Source of the DNA: Siphonodentalium dalli
Lineage: Eukaryota; Mollusca; Scaphopoda; Gadilida; Siphonodentaliidae
DNA: 64,000 nucleotides
NCBI GenBank assembly: GCA_032622095.1
Contig: CP136069.1
Location: 124,887,450 to 124,951,449 of the forward strand
Reading direction: 5' to 3'
The notes under the pieces are model-generated. The model searched no databases and was not told the DNA's origin. It was given only the letters and a program-made list of their open reading frames with translations. Below, piece after piece: positions 23,088 through 35,300 of this stretch. The first letter of the stretch is position 1; each line of letters starts with the position of its first letter. The position numbers and the translations under genes are program-made.

Positions 23088-23559
23088 GTGAATCACTGAA
23101 GCCTTGAGGGTACAGTGTGAACTGGGGATTGATCATTTTGATGCACACGTGTATCGATTGACGTACGAACGGACGAAGATCGTCGGGGGAAAACTTAATT
23201 ACCAGTATTATAGTATGTTCACTTGGTTTCAGACTTTTTTTTGTCTTTGTAATATAAATACTCCATCCGTTCCGAAAATCGTCTTGTACCTGGCTCAACA
23301 AAAATTTATCAAAATCGCACAAAGATCACCACCTTGAAATTCAGCGAAAATAGGTGAAATTGTGACGTCGCTTTTTATCTTCGCAAGCGGCGCTATTTTC
23401 AGAGTGCTCAGCGAAAAACAATTCATAAACTGACAATCATGACTCAGTCATGTGCAATTTAGTGTATTCGGGTTTTCATAAGTGTGACCTTCCCGCTATT
23501 TATCAGTTGCAATGGTAAGTAACCATTACATGCCGATACTAGTTGTTGACGAACGTTGT

Positions 23560-24935
23560 TTTTTTAAGCTTAAGCGCAAATATGTGTCTACTAGTATCAA
23601 TTTATTTGCACTTAAGGGCAAATCATTTGCGATTAAGCGCAAATACCTAACACTCCGGCCCTTCCTGCAGCCCTCTGATTGTGAATGATTGAGTCCATCT
23701 CATACTAGTATATTATGATGTATGGGAGGCCCTTTTCACATTTATTATATATTTGCGCTTAAGCGCAAATAACCTCAAGCGTAAATCATTTGATTTGCGC
23801 TTAAGCGCAAATAGATCATATTTGCGCTTAAGCCCACATGATTTGCGCTTAAGAAGTTAAGTGCAAATGATTTGCGCTTAAAATAAAAATTAATATTCAT
23901 TGATTCCCCCCTGAAATAATTTTAAATGGCACAGGCCTAAACACATCACTCAAGTCTATAGAGGCCCAGGTCAGGGAAGCAGTACCCTTTATGGTATATA
24001 TCTGTGCAGGATGATATATCCCTTTTATAAAATATACTTAAACTCTGGGAGTGAGACACCAATTCCTGGGACACCAGGGACAGAGATGCTGACATGCATA
24101 TGGAAATATGTTTTTTCTTCAACATGGAGTCTGTATGGGGCTATTACTATGGGCCCATCATAATATACTATGAGATGGACTCAATCATTCACAATCAGAG
24201 GGAAGGAAGGGAGTGTTAGGTATTTGCGCTTAAGCGCAAATAAATAATAAATGTGAAAAGGGCCTCCCATAATGATGGGCCCATAGTAATAGCCCCATAC
24301 AGACTCGAAGTTGAAGAAAAAACATATTTCCATATGCATATCAGCATCTCTGTCCAATGGTGTCCCAGGAATTGGTGTCTCACTCCCAGAGCTCTAGTAT
24401 ATTTTATTAAATGGATATCTCCTGCACAGATATATACCATTTCCATGGCCATAAAAAGGGAATTAGGGGTTACCGGGGGGCTTGCTTCCTTCATATGGTG
24501 TACTTATTGACTTGAAATAGGGGGAAAAAACCCTATTTTCATATTATCAGCATCCCTGTCCCCAAGAATGTGCGTCTCCATCACAGAGATCAAGTATATT
24601 TTATAAATGAGACATATCCTGCACAGATCTATACCATTTCCATGTCATAAAAGGGATCTAGGGGTTACTGGGGGATTGCTTCCCTCATATGGTGGGCCTA
24701 TATAGACTTGAGTGATGTGTTTAGGCCTGTGCCATTTAAAATTAATTCAGGGGGGAATCAATGAATATTAATTTTTATTTGCGCTTAAGCGCAAATATGA
24801 TCTATTTGCGCTTAAGCGCAAATGATTTGCGCTTAAGCGCAAATATTTGCACTTAAGCGCAAATGATAGAGGTTATTTGCGCTTAAGCACAGATATTTGC
24901 TCTTAAGCGTAATGTGAAAGGGCCTCCCATACTTA
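23560..24935. repeat. nested fold-back elements with TTTGCGCTTAAGCGCAAA arrays
   Basis: Four clusters of the palindrome TTTGCGCTTAAGCGCAAA lie at about 23565-23650, 23750-23890, 24222-24245 and 24775-24910. Inverted arms link them. AACACTCC...GATTGAGTCCATCTCAT (23650-23720) is inverted at 24165-24220, and AGGCCTAAACACATCACTCA (about 23937) is inverted at 24710-24735. GGGAGGCCCTTTTCACATTT (about 23725) is inverted at 24250-24275. This looks like a series of insertions of related fold-backs into each other. Confidence 0.7.
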
Positions 24936-24944
24936 AGCGCAATC

Positions 24945-25112
24945 AAGCACAATTAATTATTAAATGTGAATTTGGCCTCCCATAGGTGTAAGATGAAATA
25001 CTCCACACTATATCACCAGTGGTCACATGGGCTTGAAGAACCTCGATCAAGGTTTTTTACACAAATCGAGGTTTAGTACATCAATTTTGGGTTCTCCCTG
25101 ACCTGTTTTACG
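24945..25112. mobile_element. solo right half of the CAGGTCAGGG fold-back MITE
   Basis: The sequence from AAGCACAATTAATTATTAAA to TTTGGGTTCTCCCTGACCTG matches the right arm of the element at 20930-21343 closely, with no left partner nearby. Confidence 0.75.
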
Positions 25113-25139
25113 GCGCGATAGCGAGAATGATGAATCATG

Positions 25140-26070
25140 TCGATTGTCAGACGATTGGGACCTTGGACGATTGGGACCTTGGACGATTGGGACCTCGGAT
25201 GATTGGGACCTTGGACGATTGGGACCTCGGACGATTGGGACCTTGAGTCTGGACGATTGGGACCTTGAGTACCGTAATTGCTTTCTTCAGTTATATATAA
25301 GAAATTATAAGTACCGTATATTAGTTTAAAATCAAATTTTATTTATGTAATGGAATTAACAAATATAATAATGATATAATACAAAACAATAATAACGATG
25401 GTATTTGATTATCTTATTGGTCGTTGAACTGGTGGAGAGCATACATCTTATTGGTCGTTTGATCTCTCGTTCTGCCGAACGGGTGCATATAGTTTGGAAA
25501 TTTCTTTTAGCACTAGCAGTGATGATGATGAAATTTCTTTCGAGTCGTATCTGTCCCACAGTTTAAAGATTCTTCCCTGCAATTCTTTAGTATCAGCTTT
25601 TTGTCTTCGGCTCAGCTTCCCTTCGCTGACCATCTTCACTTGTACAGGAATCTTCGACGCCTCTTGGTATAGTAATGTGAGTAGCAAATACTTGATACCT
25701 ACTCATTCCAACTCATTGATAACTGTTAAGAAGGTGACGATTAATCAGCGGTGATCCCATTTGGCAATACCAACACGACCGGCACCTACTTTTAAGTAGG
25801 CTGCCGTTAAGTAAACATTGATAAACTGTACTCACTGTGAGTCTATACTTACTAACACTAACCCAATGTAATAATTATTTAATAGGAACGTATAAATGAA
25901 ATATAAACGTATAAACATATATTAACTTGAATAAGGTCCCAATCGTCTTGACTCAAGGTCCCAATCGTCCGAGGTCCCAATCGTCCAAGGTCCCAATCGT
26001 CCCGAGGTCCCAATCGTCCAAGGTCCCAATCGTCCAAGGTCCCAATCGTCTGGATACCATCATGTCAATC
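25140..26070. mobile_element. inverted-repeat element capped by GGACGATTGGGACCTT arrays
   Basis: The left cap (25143-25272) has about eight copies of GACGATTGGGACCTYG. The right cap (25930-26052) has about seven copies of the complement, followed by ATCATGTCAATCAT, which mirrors ATGAATCATGTCGATTG on the left. The interior about 650 bp includes a - strand frame (25448-25687) with a charged, helix-like protein (KELQGRIFKLWDRYDSKEIS). It lacks an ATG in that frame and I do not recognise it. Confidence 0.65.
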
Positions 26071-26935
26071 ATGGGAATGTATTCTAGAATTTATTAACTA
26101 TAGCGACGATGGAAAAGTATATTTCATATTGCTTCCAAATGAAGTGGACTCGTTCCTTAATTGCGCTCAGCCTCTATACGCTTATAAGGGCGACAACGTT
26201 CATCCATGTACTGACTATAGTAAGTAACCAGCGCCCAGGAGTACAGGAGCATAGGAAAACTGTATAGCTCGATCGACATGGCGTCAAATCCTAAAATAGT
26301 AAGGGGTGGAATTCCGCCCCATAAGAATTAAGATGGTGGTCGCACTTAATTACTGAACTCTCAGGATGGCGGCAGAGTTACATCATGGAGTTGGACGGTA
26401 CAGTGAGTGGAGTGTCTGAGCCAGGTACGAGACTATAAATTAAGTCGACACATCCATAAAGAAAATCTGTACGATGGCCAGGAGTTTACAAAATGTATAA
26501 AAAATGGAATGAGCTTGCGAACTGAAACCCCTCTTTAATATTATCAGATTAATAGGCAACTCATGAATACTTTAATCTACAATTTGTTTATTTAATATGT
26601 ACTTGATTGCATACATGTAAATGTCCTTTTGTTATGTCCTTTATATGTGTTGGTGATAATTGGATTCTATATTACCAAATAAACAATTTGAATTTGTTTC
26701 TATTCCATAACAATCCCACATGGCTCGAGCTCACGTGGCTCGAGCTCGAGCCGATTCAGAGTGGGTCTATAAAACTATTAATAACTGAGATAGCATAACC
26801 CAGGTAGTACTTACTAGAAGGTTGGGTCACAGCTGCAACATCGTTCTTATCCTTGGGCCAGCATCATTCTTATTATTTGGGCAACATCACTGCTAAAGTG
26901 GTGTTAACATATCCGACACATCTAGCCACACCTCA
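26071..26935. other. intergenic; weak exon-like ATG context only
   Basis: Mostly unremarkable. ATGGCGGCAGAG at 26366 begins a short frame (MAAELHHGVGRY) that meets a GTGAGT donor-like site. It could be a first exon but nothing confirms it. A small palindromic patch of GGCTCGAGCTC lies at 26720-26755. Confidence 0.3.
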
Positions 26936-27180
26936 GGCACACTGCCATAGGTACACCTCAAACACTCCTCATACTACACCTCATCCAGACCTTAAACACA
27001 CCTCAGAAGCACACCTCAACCACACCTCATGCCTCATTTAAGTATTTGGTCGCACACCTCAAAAGACACCTGAACCCCCACACCTCATGTGAGGTTTAAC
27101 ATCTCAGCCATCTTTAAGGCCCACACCTCAGGAGCACCTTAGCCACACCTTAAACACACCGTGACTGCAAAAGTGTAAGT
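26930..27180. repeat. degenerate CACACCTCA-rich tract
   Basis: About fifteen copies of ACACCTCA or close variants occur in 250 bp with irregular spacing. No coding signal. Confidence 0.6.
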
Positions 27181-27215
27181 GAAGCTATCAAATTTAAATG
27201 AATTTCGATTAAAAA

Positions 27216-27300
27216 CATGGAGGCTGGCAGCCATCTAGAATTTTGCTCATTGCATGACTAAATCCTTCGTGATATACCCTATAATCAGCATTTCCTGTAG
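27216..27300 (-). repeat. fragment of the roughly 155-bp CAAGATGGC repeat family
   Basis: GGCTGGCAGCCATCTAGAATTTTGCTCATTGCATGACTAAATCCTT matches, in segments, the unit that is tandem at 57.6-59.4 and 61.0-62.0 kb, in the orientation of the right-hand array. The following 27301-28155 shows no supported gene. Confidence 0.6.
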
Positions 27301-28159
27301 GATTGGTCCCAAACTTCATATGGCTCTCCTGGTTGACCTCTAACATTGATTAAAAATTAAAAGATTCCTCTTTCCTTAATGTCGCTCCATTGACTGTAAT
27401 GTCACATTATAAATGACATTATCCCGTCTCGGATTTGAGCTACAGTGTCATTGACTTACATTGGAGAATTGTTTTGAAAATGTACAGGCATGTTTAGGAT
27501 CACCTCTAGATGGGGCCCTAGTGGTCAGGTTACTACTTTTTCAGATTAATGCAGTTTTGGACCAGGAACCAGTCTATTTAAAGGCACGGTTGGCCTTAAT
27601 TGTCGAAAATATTCATATTTGTTCCAAACACCGTAAACAGAAAAACATTAAAACACATACAGTTTCGTTCATATATACCATGACCATCGCGTAAACAGCA
27701 TGCTATCATAAAGACATACTATATTTTACATAAGCAAGAGCCTGATTGTGTTACAGAAGACAGCACAGTGTCACTGGCTAATCACACAAAAATGATATAA
27801 ACGCTCTTTATTAGTTCCATATCAGGAATTCAGCAACAAATAACGCTCTTTATGTTTACCATCATAATATAAACAAACACCAGAAAAGTAACTTTTTATG
27901 CTTTTGTTTACATAACAATGGTCAAACAAATGACAATAACATACTGTTTATGCGATATTTCTTATTTGTATACGGACAAAATCTGTCTACATTTTGATGT
28001 TCTTTCTGTTTGTGGCGGTTTTTGATGGGTGGAAATATTTTCACAGGATACCCACCGCCAACGCCAAGGCCAACCGTACCTTTCAACAAGATAAATTGAG
28101 TGTGCGCAAATAAAGAGTCATAAGAGTCGCAGAAACAATGACAGACGACAGATTGTTCA

Positions 28160-28725
28160 CTTTTTAGCTCACCTGAGACGAAGCCTCCGGTGGAGCTATA
28201 GTCATCACTCCTCGTCCGTCGTCCGTCCGTCCGTCCATCCGTCAACAATTCTTTGAACATCTTCTCCTCTGAAACCGGAAGACCAAATTGGTTCATATTT
28301 GGTGTGGATGTTCCCTAGGTGACTCTCATTCAGATTTGTTCAAATGAGGTCACTGGGTCAAATACTAGTTGCGAAGCCAGGGCCATAACTCTATTCCTCC
28401 ATAGTAATTCTTACAACGACTTCTTGTTCAGAACCATTGGGCCGATTTAGCTAATATTTGGTATGGAGGGTCCTTGGGTGACTGGTGTTCAGATTTGTTC
28501 AAACCCGGTCAATTAGTTGAGAAACCAGGGCCATAACTCATAGTAATTCTTACAATGACTTCTTCTAAAAAAATATTTGGCCGATTTAGCTTATATTTGG
28601 TACAGAGAGACCTTGGGTGACTGGGGTTCAGATTTGTTCAAATGGGGTCACTGGGTCAAATAGGGGCAGAGCTAGGGACATAACTTTAAAAACAAAAAAA
28701 TTAATTTTTGCATTTTGACCTTTGA
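28160..28725 (+). repeat. mollusc-style dispersed repeat (CTCACCTGAGACGAAG...CGTCCGTC)
   Basis: It starts at TTTAGCTCACCTGAGACGAA, passes through a (CGTC)n tract at 28208-28240, then three diverged about 130-bp units containing GCCAGGGCCATAACTC and GGTGACTG(GG)TTCAGATTTG. This architecture is, from memory, very common in bivalve and gastropod genomes. Frames across it are not a gene. A truncated relative is at about 30.43-30.75 kb. Confidence 0.65.
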
Positions 28726-29169
28726 TTTTAAGTTTTGTTTAGGACACATCACAGCCTCATATTTCTTACCTAGATTTTTCTTGGCATGTTCTTCATCTGT
28801 ATGGATTTTGGTATTGTTTATTTAACCCCTTCCACTCTTGTTTTGATATAGAATTCATCCAAGACAGGATTACTCAAACATTTTTCATCTTTTTTCATTT
28901 TTGACACTTATATACAGATCAAGTTAACATATTTTAATATATTTTAACAGAGTTATGGCCCTTTATAATTCACACCTCTTTGCTATGCACTATTAATTTT
29001 TAAGAGAACACTGAAGCCTGTATTATTGAAAAAGCTAATTTATCATAGTGTGGTTACCTGATACTCTTGCTGAAGACTGCTTGCTTCAGACCAGTTTACC
29101 ATCTGTCATTACAAGACATGACATTAGCTAAACAACTATTCTACCAGAGTCGACAAGAATAAATAGGAA

Positions 29170-30340
29170 TAGTCCATTGTTCATTTCTCCAAGGCCAAGC
29201 CTGGACATAGTGTGTCTGACATTTGCAGAATGAAGTCCCCAGATGGTGAATTTAGTGTTGCTACCCCATGCAGCAGGCTAGCATCACCAAATACACCCTC
29301 AATTACCTTATTCTGCTTAGGCCTCATCTTCTGGGACAATTTTATTTTTAAACATGTTTTAAAATTTGAAAAAAGTGACACCATTATAACATCTGCAGAG
29401 TTATGAAACTTTACTCTTTAATGAAATTATGGAAACATTCCACCCTCCCCCACCCACCCCCTCCCACATGGCCCAGACCCAACCCTGCCATCAACCAACA
29501 TCCCTTCCAAGCCATATCACCTCTCAATTTAATACCTCTTCTCACCACAGAGGCATATATATCTGTAAAGGCACAGGTCATTAATTATATAAACTAGCCA
29601 GATGACATGTATTATTCTAATCTAAACATATCTGTAGCAATTTAACAACTAACTGGTGCTCCCTGGTTAGGTGATGACTGACATTCAATGATACTGTGAA
29701 TGGCTTTGATTTCTTCAAGTCTGGAAATAGTGTGTCTGACATTTACATAGTGAGGTCCCCAGATGGTGAATTTAGTGTTGCTACCCCATACAGCATGCTA
29801 GCATCACCAAATACACCCGACAGGGACCTAATTCTGCTTAGTCCTCATCTTCTGGGAAGTATCCTAAGTATCAAATTGACAGTTTGATTTAGTCACTTTT
29901 TCCACCTGTTCAGTTTCAATGTCCCCCTAATTTGCAGAAGATAAAATGCATAATTGAGGTGCTCAATGGGTGTGTATCACCAACTTCAACTGTAGGACTT
30001 CATTGATTTAGTAACTTTTTTCCACCTGTTCAGTTTCAATGTCCCCCTAATTTGCAGAAGATAAAATGCATAATTGAGGTGCTCAACTTGAGCACCTCAA
30101 TTATGCATTTCCATTGAATGGGTGTGTATCACCAACTTCAACTGTAGGACTTCAATCTGTTCCTTGGTTTTATTGGCCATTGAGGCCTAATCAGATTGAG
30201 GATGAATTTGGTGATGCTAGCCTGCCTTACAGAATATTGTCATTAAATCCACATTTTTGGGACCTAATTCTGCAAATGTCAGACATACTAAATTCAGGTT
30301 TGGCCATTTCATATTATTTTTTAATCACCACTTATCCAGA
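29170..30340. repeat. fold-back repeat family with CAGAATGAGGTCCCCAGAGG arms, cluster 1
   Basis: Several copies of GTGTCTGACATTTGCAGAATG, GTCCCCAGATGGTGAATTTA and TGCTAGCATCACCAAA occur (29205, 29735, 30200). A 100-bp direct repeat TTTCCACCTGTTCAGTTTCA (29899 and 30019) is followed by an inverted copy of AATTGAGGTGCTCAA. These are arms of the family that also fills ketohexokinase introns. Confidence 0.65.
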
Positions 30341-30424
30341 TGAAATCATACGACTAATATTCAAAGAAAAATGGGGGGGGGGTATATATTGGATTAAATT
30401 TGTCTTCTATCTGTCAGGCTTCCA

Positions 30425-30830
30425 TCCGTCTGCCTGTTGAGATGTCTATCCATCCATCTATCAACAATTGATTTCTTCTCCATATTAAAGACGGAATGTG
30501 TTTATATAGTTCAGTGTGCATGTTCCCTAGGTGTCTCACAATCAGATTTGTTCAATTAAGTTCATCACATCAAATACATGTAGGTGCCAAGCCAGGGCCA
30601 TAACTCTTTCCCTCTATAGTAAGTCTTAAAACAGTTTTTTCTCAAGAACCATTAGGCCTATATAGCTTATATTTGGTATGGAGGGGCCTTGGGTGACTGG
30701 GGTTCAGATTTGTTCATGGGGTCATTTTTAGGAAATGAGGTCCCCAGAGGGTGAATTCAGTGATGTTAGTCCACCTTGCGAAATATTGTCATTAAATTCA
30801 CCTGCAAAGGTCAGACACTAACTACAGACT
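30425..30830 (+). repeat. truncated copies of the 28.2-kb repeat and of the GAGGTCCCC family
   Basis: CCATCCGTCTGCCTG...TCCATCCATCTATCAACAATTG, GCCAGGGCCATAACTC and CCTTGGGTGACTGGGGTTCA repeat the 28.2-kb element. From about 30730 the sequence AATGAGGTCCCCAGAGGGTG follows. Confidence 0.55.
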
Positions 30831-31850
30831 CGGCTGTTCCAATATTAGTTTCTTAACCAGCACTTATCCAGGTGAAATCATACCCTGATTTTTCCAAGAA
30901 AATTGGGGGGTATATTGATATTACTAGATGAATGGATCTCATAGATGAGGATTCACATTTGTTCTAATAGGGGCAGAGATAAGAGATTTAACTCTCCTCT
31001 ATGCTGTTTGGTACTGGTATAATAATATTTATTTCTAGACAGCCTGGGTGGGGGCAATGGTGAGGGAGTGTAGAGGGGTGGAGATTTGACCCCCTATTTT
31101 GTTCAAAAGTAAAAAAATTCATGCCCGATACTAAATTAGTTGTAGATTAGATGTTCACACCAAAAATAAGTTAGAACTGTTCTCGTAGTTTGGTTTGATT
31201 TTCTAACATGTATGTTTTTAAACCATCAGTCCATATGTTTCTACTTCAGGTTAAACTGTTAGACCGAATTGGCCACAAATTTGAACTTTATGGGGGTGTC
31301 AGGTTGGTAATTATCAAACGTTTGAAAGCTTGAAGTACAGCTGGTACCAGTCGTAAAATTCAACCTAAGAGGAATGTACAAAGTGATTTTTGTGAACTTA
31401 GTACTGTGGTATGGTTGTCCTCTTTAAAAGGTAAGAGGTTGGAAATTTGTCAGTGATGTGCAATTAGAAATTTCAAGGCGAAGAGCCCTGCTCATTTGAG
31501 AATGTTCATCCAGCTATGTCCATGTTTAGAACTTAAGTGATTCTGTCAAGTACTGACTCTTGTAGTCTTCAGAGTCCCTGTCTTCTCAGTCCTTACAGTC
31601 TGGTGAGCGACCCACAGTCAATGACTGTCTTGTTCATTTACTGAGTAATTATATCAACTTCAAGACGAAAATCTGTTATTAAAATGTACAGTTATCTCCA
31701 CGAAGTAGAAACTTGTGACAGTTGTTGCCGAATTCCGTACATTAGACTGCCCCTTAACCTGATAGAACCAGCTGCCTTATTCGTAGTAACCTCACCCTTT
31801 CTGTCTAGATGGGAGCAATCAAATTTGAATTATTTTCCTATGTTCAAAAC
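30831..31850. other. intergenic upstream of ketohexokinase; no gene seen
   Basis: Unique-looking AT-rich DNA. The frame at 31684-31950 runs into a copy of the TTAAAGGTACTCAATC element and is not convincing. Confidence 0.4.
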
Positions 31851-31854
31851 ACAT

Positions 31855-32120
31855 GGTCAAACAGACAAATTGTGGATGAAGATGGATAACTCTAAAATCA
31901 AGTGGTTTTTATTATTATTATTCATCTTCATCCGCAATTTGTCCATTTGACCACATATTTTCTGGGCCACATCTCGAGAAATTAACAAACATCAAAAATC
32001 GATATCTGATCACTATGAGCTTTGATGGGTGGGTTCCTCGACTCGAATCAAATATTTTTTACCCCTGAAGCCAAAGAAGTAGTAATTTAGTAGTGTCGGA
32101 TCGGATTGAGTACCTTTAAT
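31855..32120. mobile_element. right half of a TTAAAGGTACTCAATC fold-back MITE
   Basis: AAGATGGATAACTCTAAAAT, TTTTCTGGGCCACATCTCGA, GGGTGGGTTCCTCGACTCGA and the end GATCGGATTGAGTACCTTTA match the element at 3116-3551 in order. It lies about 225 bp upstream of the ketohexokinase start codon. Confidence 0.7.
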
Positions 32121-32345
32121 AATAGATTCCCGATAGTTGTATTTGCATCTCTTATCTGCCTTAATCAGTAAACTCTTATACTAGATTTAAAATTTTATTA
32201 TTTACCATCAAAATGCAAAATTGCATAGTACCTCAACTGAACTCTCATGACAAGATGTAGATACCCACTAAAGTTGAGAATGGTGTTTCTTTTTCAGTTC
32301 TCAATGGAATGTTAGTCAAAATTTTGTGAAAAAGCCTGATTTGAT

Positions 32346-35300
32346 ATGCCACGCAGAAGAATATTATGTGTTGGATTATGCTGTTTAGATGTCTTCAATG
32401 TCTGCAGTGATTTCCCGAAGGAAGACTCGGATGAGAGGTATGGTCAAGCCATGAAATAGTGTGTCTGAAACCTGCAGAATGAGGTCCCCAGAGGGTGAAT
32501 TTAGTGACACTCGGCGAAGGTTGGAATGTTCACCATTAGTCATCTCGATTATGCATTTTATCTTCTGCAATTTAGGGAATATAGAAACTGAAATGAATGG
32601 AAAAATTAGAAACAATGTTAATTGGAGACAATGTAGATACTTCCCAGAAGATGAGGCCTGGGCAGAATGTGGTCCTTAGAGGGTAAATTTAGTGATGCTA
32701 GCTAGTGGGATATTGTCACTAAATTGACCCTCTGGGGACATCATTCTGAAAATGACAGACACATTATTTCAAGGCTTGTGTATGGTTGTCACGTACAGTA
32801 ATGCACTAAATAATCGACTCCTTAACCACAGCAGAATTATGGGTAAGTTGGAAATATGGTGTTTGGACCAAATATAATGTTTTGTATGGAATAAACCAGT
32901 TTACTACTTTCACAATTGTGACTGTGTCATTGGTGATTTTAGATGAGCTGTAATTTACACACTTAAAGTCCACTATAGAAGAGTAAGGGAACCATACTTT
33001 GACGTAAACCAGTATTATCCCAACCATTTCACTACATCAAAGGAAACTAGGTCTCAAGTTTCAATGATTTGGATTTTCAATTTGCCCAAAATTTCTGGAA
33101 AATGGCCAAACAAATTCGGAAATGAAAGGAAACTGCTTTGGGACACTGTTCCTGAGGAACCAATCTATTCAATAGGAGAAATTGAGTGTGCGCCAATGGC
33201 CAGACAGATGAGTGACAACAACAATGACAGATGACAGCTTAGATAATAATGTTAATTCACTAAGCATTATATCTACTTTGAGATGAAAGTATATTATTCG
33301 ACACATGCTTTTAATTCCGTCACGTACATTTTAAGAGAGTTATTGCCGAATTTCATGTTTTAAACTGGTTCTTGCCCCAATCAGCGTCGGTGTCGGAGAA
33401 GAAGGAAAATTATTCTAACATTATGAATTCTTTTTTTAGAACTCTGGAACATTATTGGCAAAGAGGTGGTAATGCATCTAACATGTGTACAACACTGTCA
33501 CTGCTAGGTGCTGATGGTGAACTTTTAGCGACATTCGCCAGAAGTAATGAACAGAGGTAATTTAACCCTTCCATGACTGGAGATTCCTGAAATTTTGCAA
33601 AAACCCTGTGCCAATGCATTCTTTTATATATGGGTGTTTCCCATAGGGAGCCTCACATATATAAGAGAATACATTGGCCAAACTAATTGTCTTCACCAAA
33701 GCACATTAAAGCTGTGGACGAAATTGGTCACACTCAACAAAAGGAAAAATTAAAGAATATTGGGTACATCAACAATAAACATCGTTTTTGTTTTGTCTGA
33801 AAATTTACTTTAACTGGATTAATACCTCGATATATATCTATATTTAGTCCAGTGCATTTAAGAGAAAAATGCAAACCCGGATTTATTTGCAACAGATGTT
33901 TTTTTTGAAGGAATAAATACATAACCCATTATTTACAACATCTAACAAGAAATTCAATTAATTGAGGAACAAACAACCACTGTCCTAATTTGTATTGATA
34001 TTAGCTGCTAGAGGGAAGACAGTATCATGAATGTAATGCATTTTTCCAAAGTTCAAAAATGTTCAATGACTGAAACATTAACAGTACATGTATAAAGGTA
34101 AATTCCACTTCAAACAAATGAATATATATCCCTGCAGTCAAATTTCCAGTCTCATTCTTCTGTCAACTTGGTAGATGATGTTCTACTTAAAGTGGTAGGC
34201 TCAATTTGCTTGCGATGATTTATCAAAATATCTATTATTCATCTTCCAAAAAAAACACATGCTTTAGGAGACTTTATGAGCGTCAGAAGGTGGTATTGAT
34301 GGCAATTTTAATAGTGTTCTATAACTGGGTATCAGTTAGAGAAACGGTCACATACAAATGATATCTACTTGTTATGTTATAATTCACGGACAACTGAAAG
34401 TTGATGGGATAGGTAGCTCTGGTTTTACTGCAGATTTAACAATTTGTTTTACATAGGAATGGATACATTTATAATTTGGATTTACAGGTATATACATGAA
34501 CTGAACTATAGTTTTAACACACAGTAGGTGCTGCCCCTTTAAGTAGTTCAGTCATGTGCTACCCTTTTACTGGAAGCAGCTATCTGCGAAAGCGGTCAAT
34601 GTTGGTCATGTTGACATATAGTCCAGGAGATATTGGTAGACCTCTGCACCCCCCCCCCCCCCAGGACTTAACTTCACCCCACTAATTTTATTCCTTAAGG
34701 TCTCCTCTAATTTTTTTCACTTGTTAACAAGAAAAAAAAGTGGCCGCAGAGACTCCAGACAAGATGGCGTCCATCATGGTGGCCATTTTTTTTAAATGCA
34801 CCAGGTCTCTTTGACCGCCATTATAGTAAAGATGATAGCACATGCGGTCTTGTTTTCCGCTCGATTCGTTATGCTAATATATAATCCTTACAAATTAGCC
34901 AAAAATCCGACACCAGAATCCAATATGGCGGCCAAGATCGCCGCCGAAATGTGAAAATATGCTATTTTTCTGACATGTTACCACCTTTCGTTTGTCTCTG
35001 TGGGAAAATGTTAGAATTTTTGCGTCATGTTATACATTTGTCATATAGAGGAGTCATTGGCGAACACATGGGGACCATAATATGCATTCATTGCGGGATA
35101 TTTTTGTCCGATATCACGTTTTCCCAAATGCCGGTATCATAGGCCAAAGCCGAATCTCCGTTAATAACGCGATGTTATGTTTCGAATCAATGAATGTTAT
35201 TGCTATTATAACAACACCCATGCATATATATTTGCAGGAGATACTCGAGCTAGGATTCTTCTTATACCTGAGTTGAGGAATATTTACCCAAATCCAAGAT

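Noticed and set aside
26366-26405. MAAELHHGVGRY as a first coding exon (possibly an upstream ketohexokinase exon)
   Set aside because: Only an ATG and a GTGAGT-like donor support it. Ketohexokinase has a good start at 32346 with an in-frame stop before it.
28180-28300. Short reading frame with Arg/Thr-rich repeats (GRTDGRR) on the - strand
   Set aside because: It is the (CGTC)n tract of a dispersed mollusc-type repeat.
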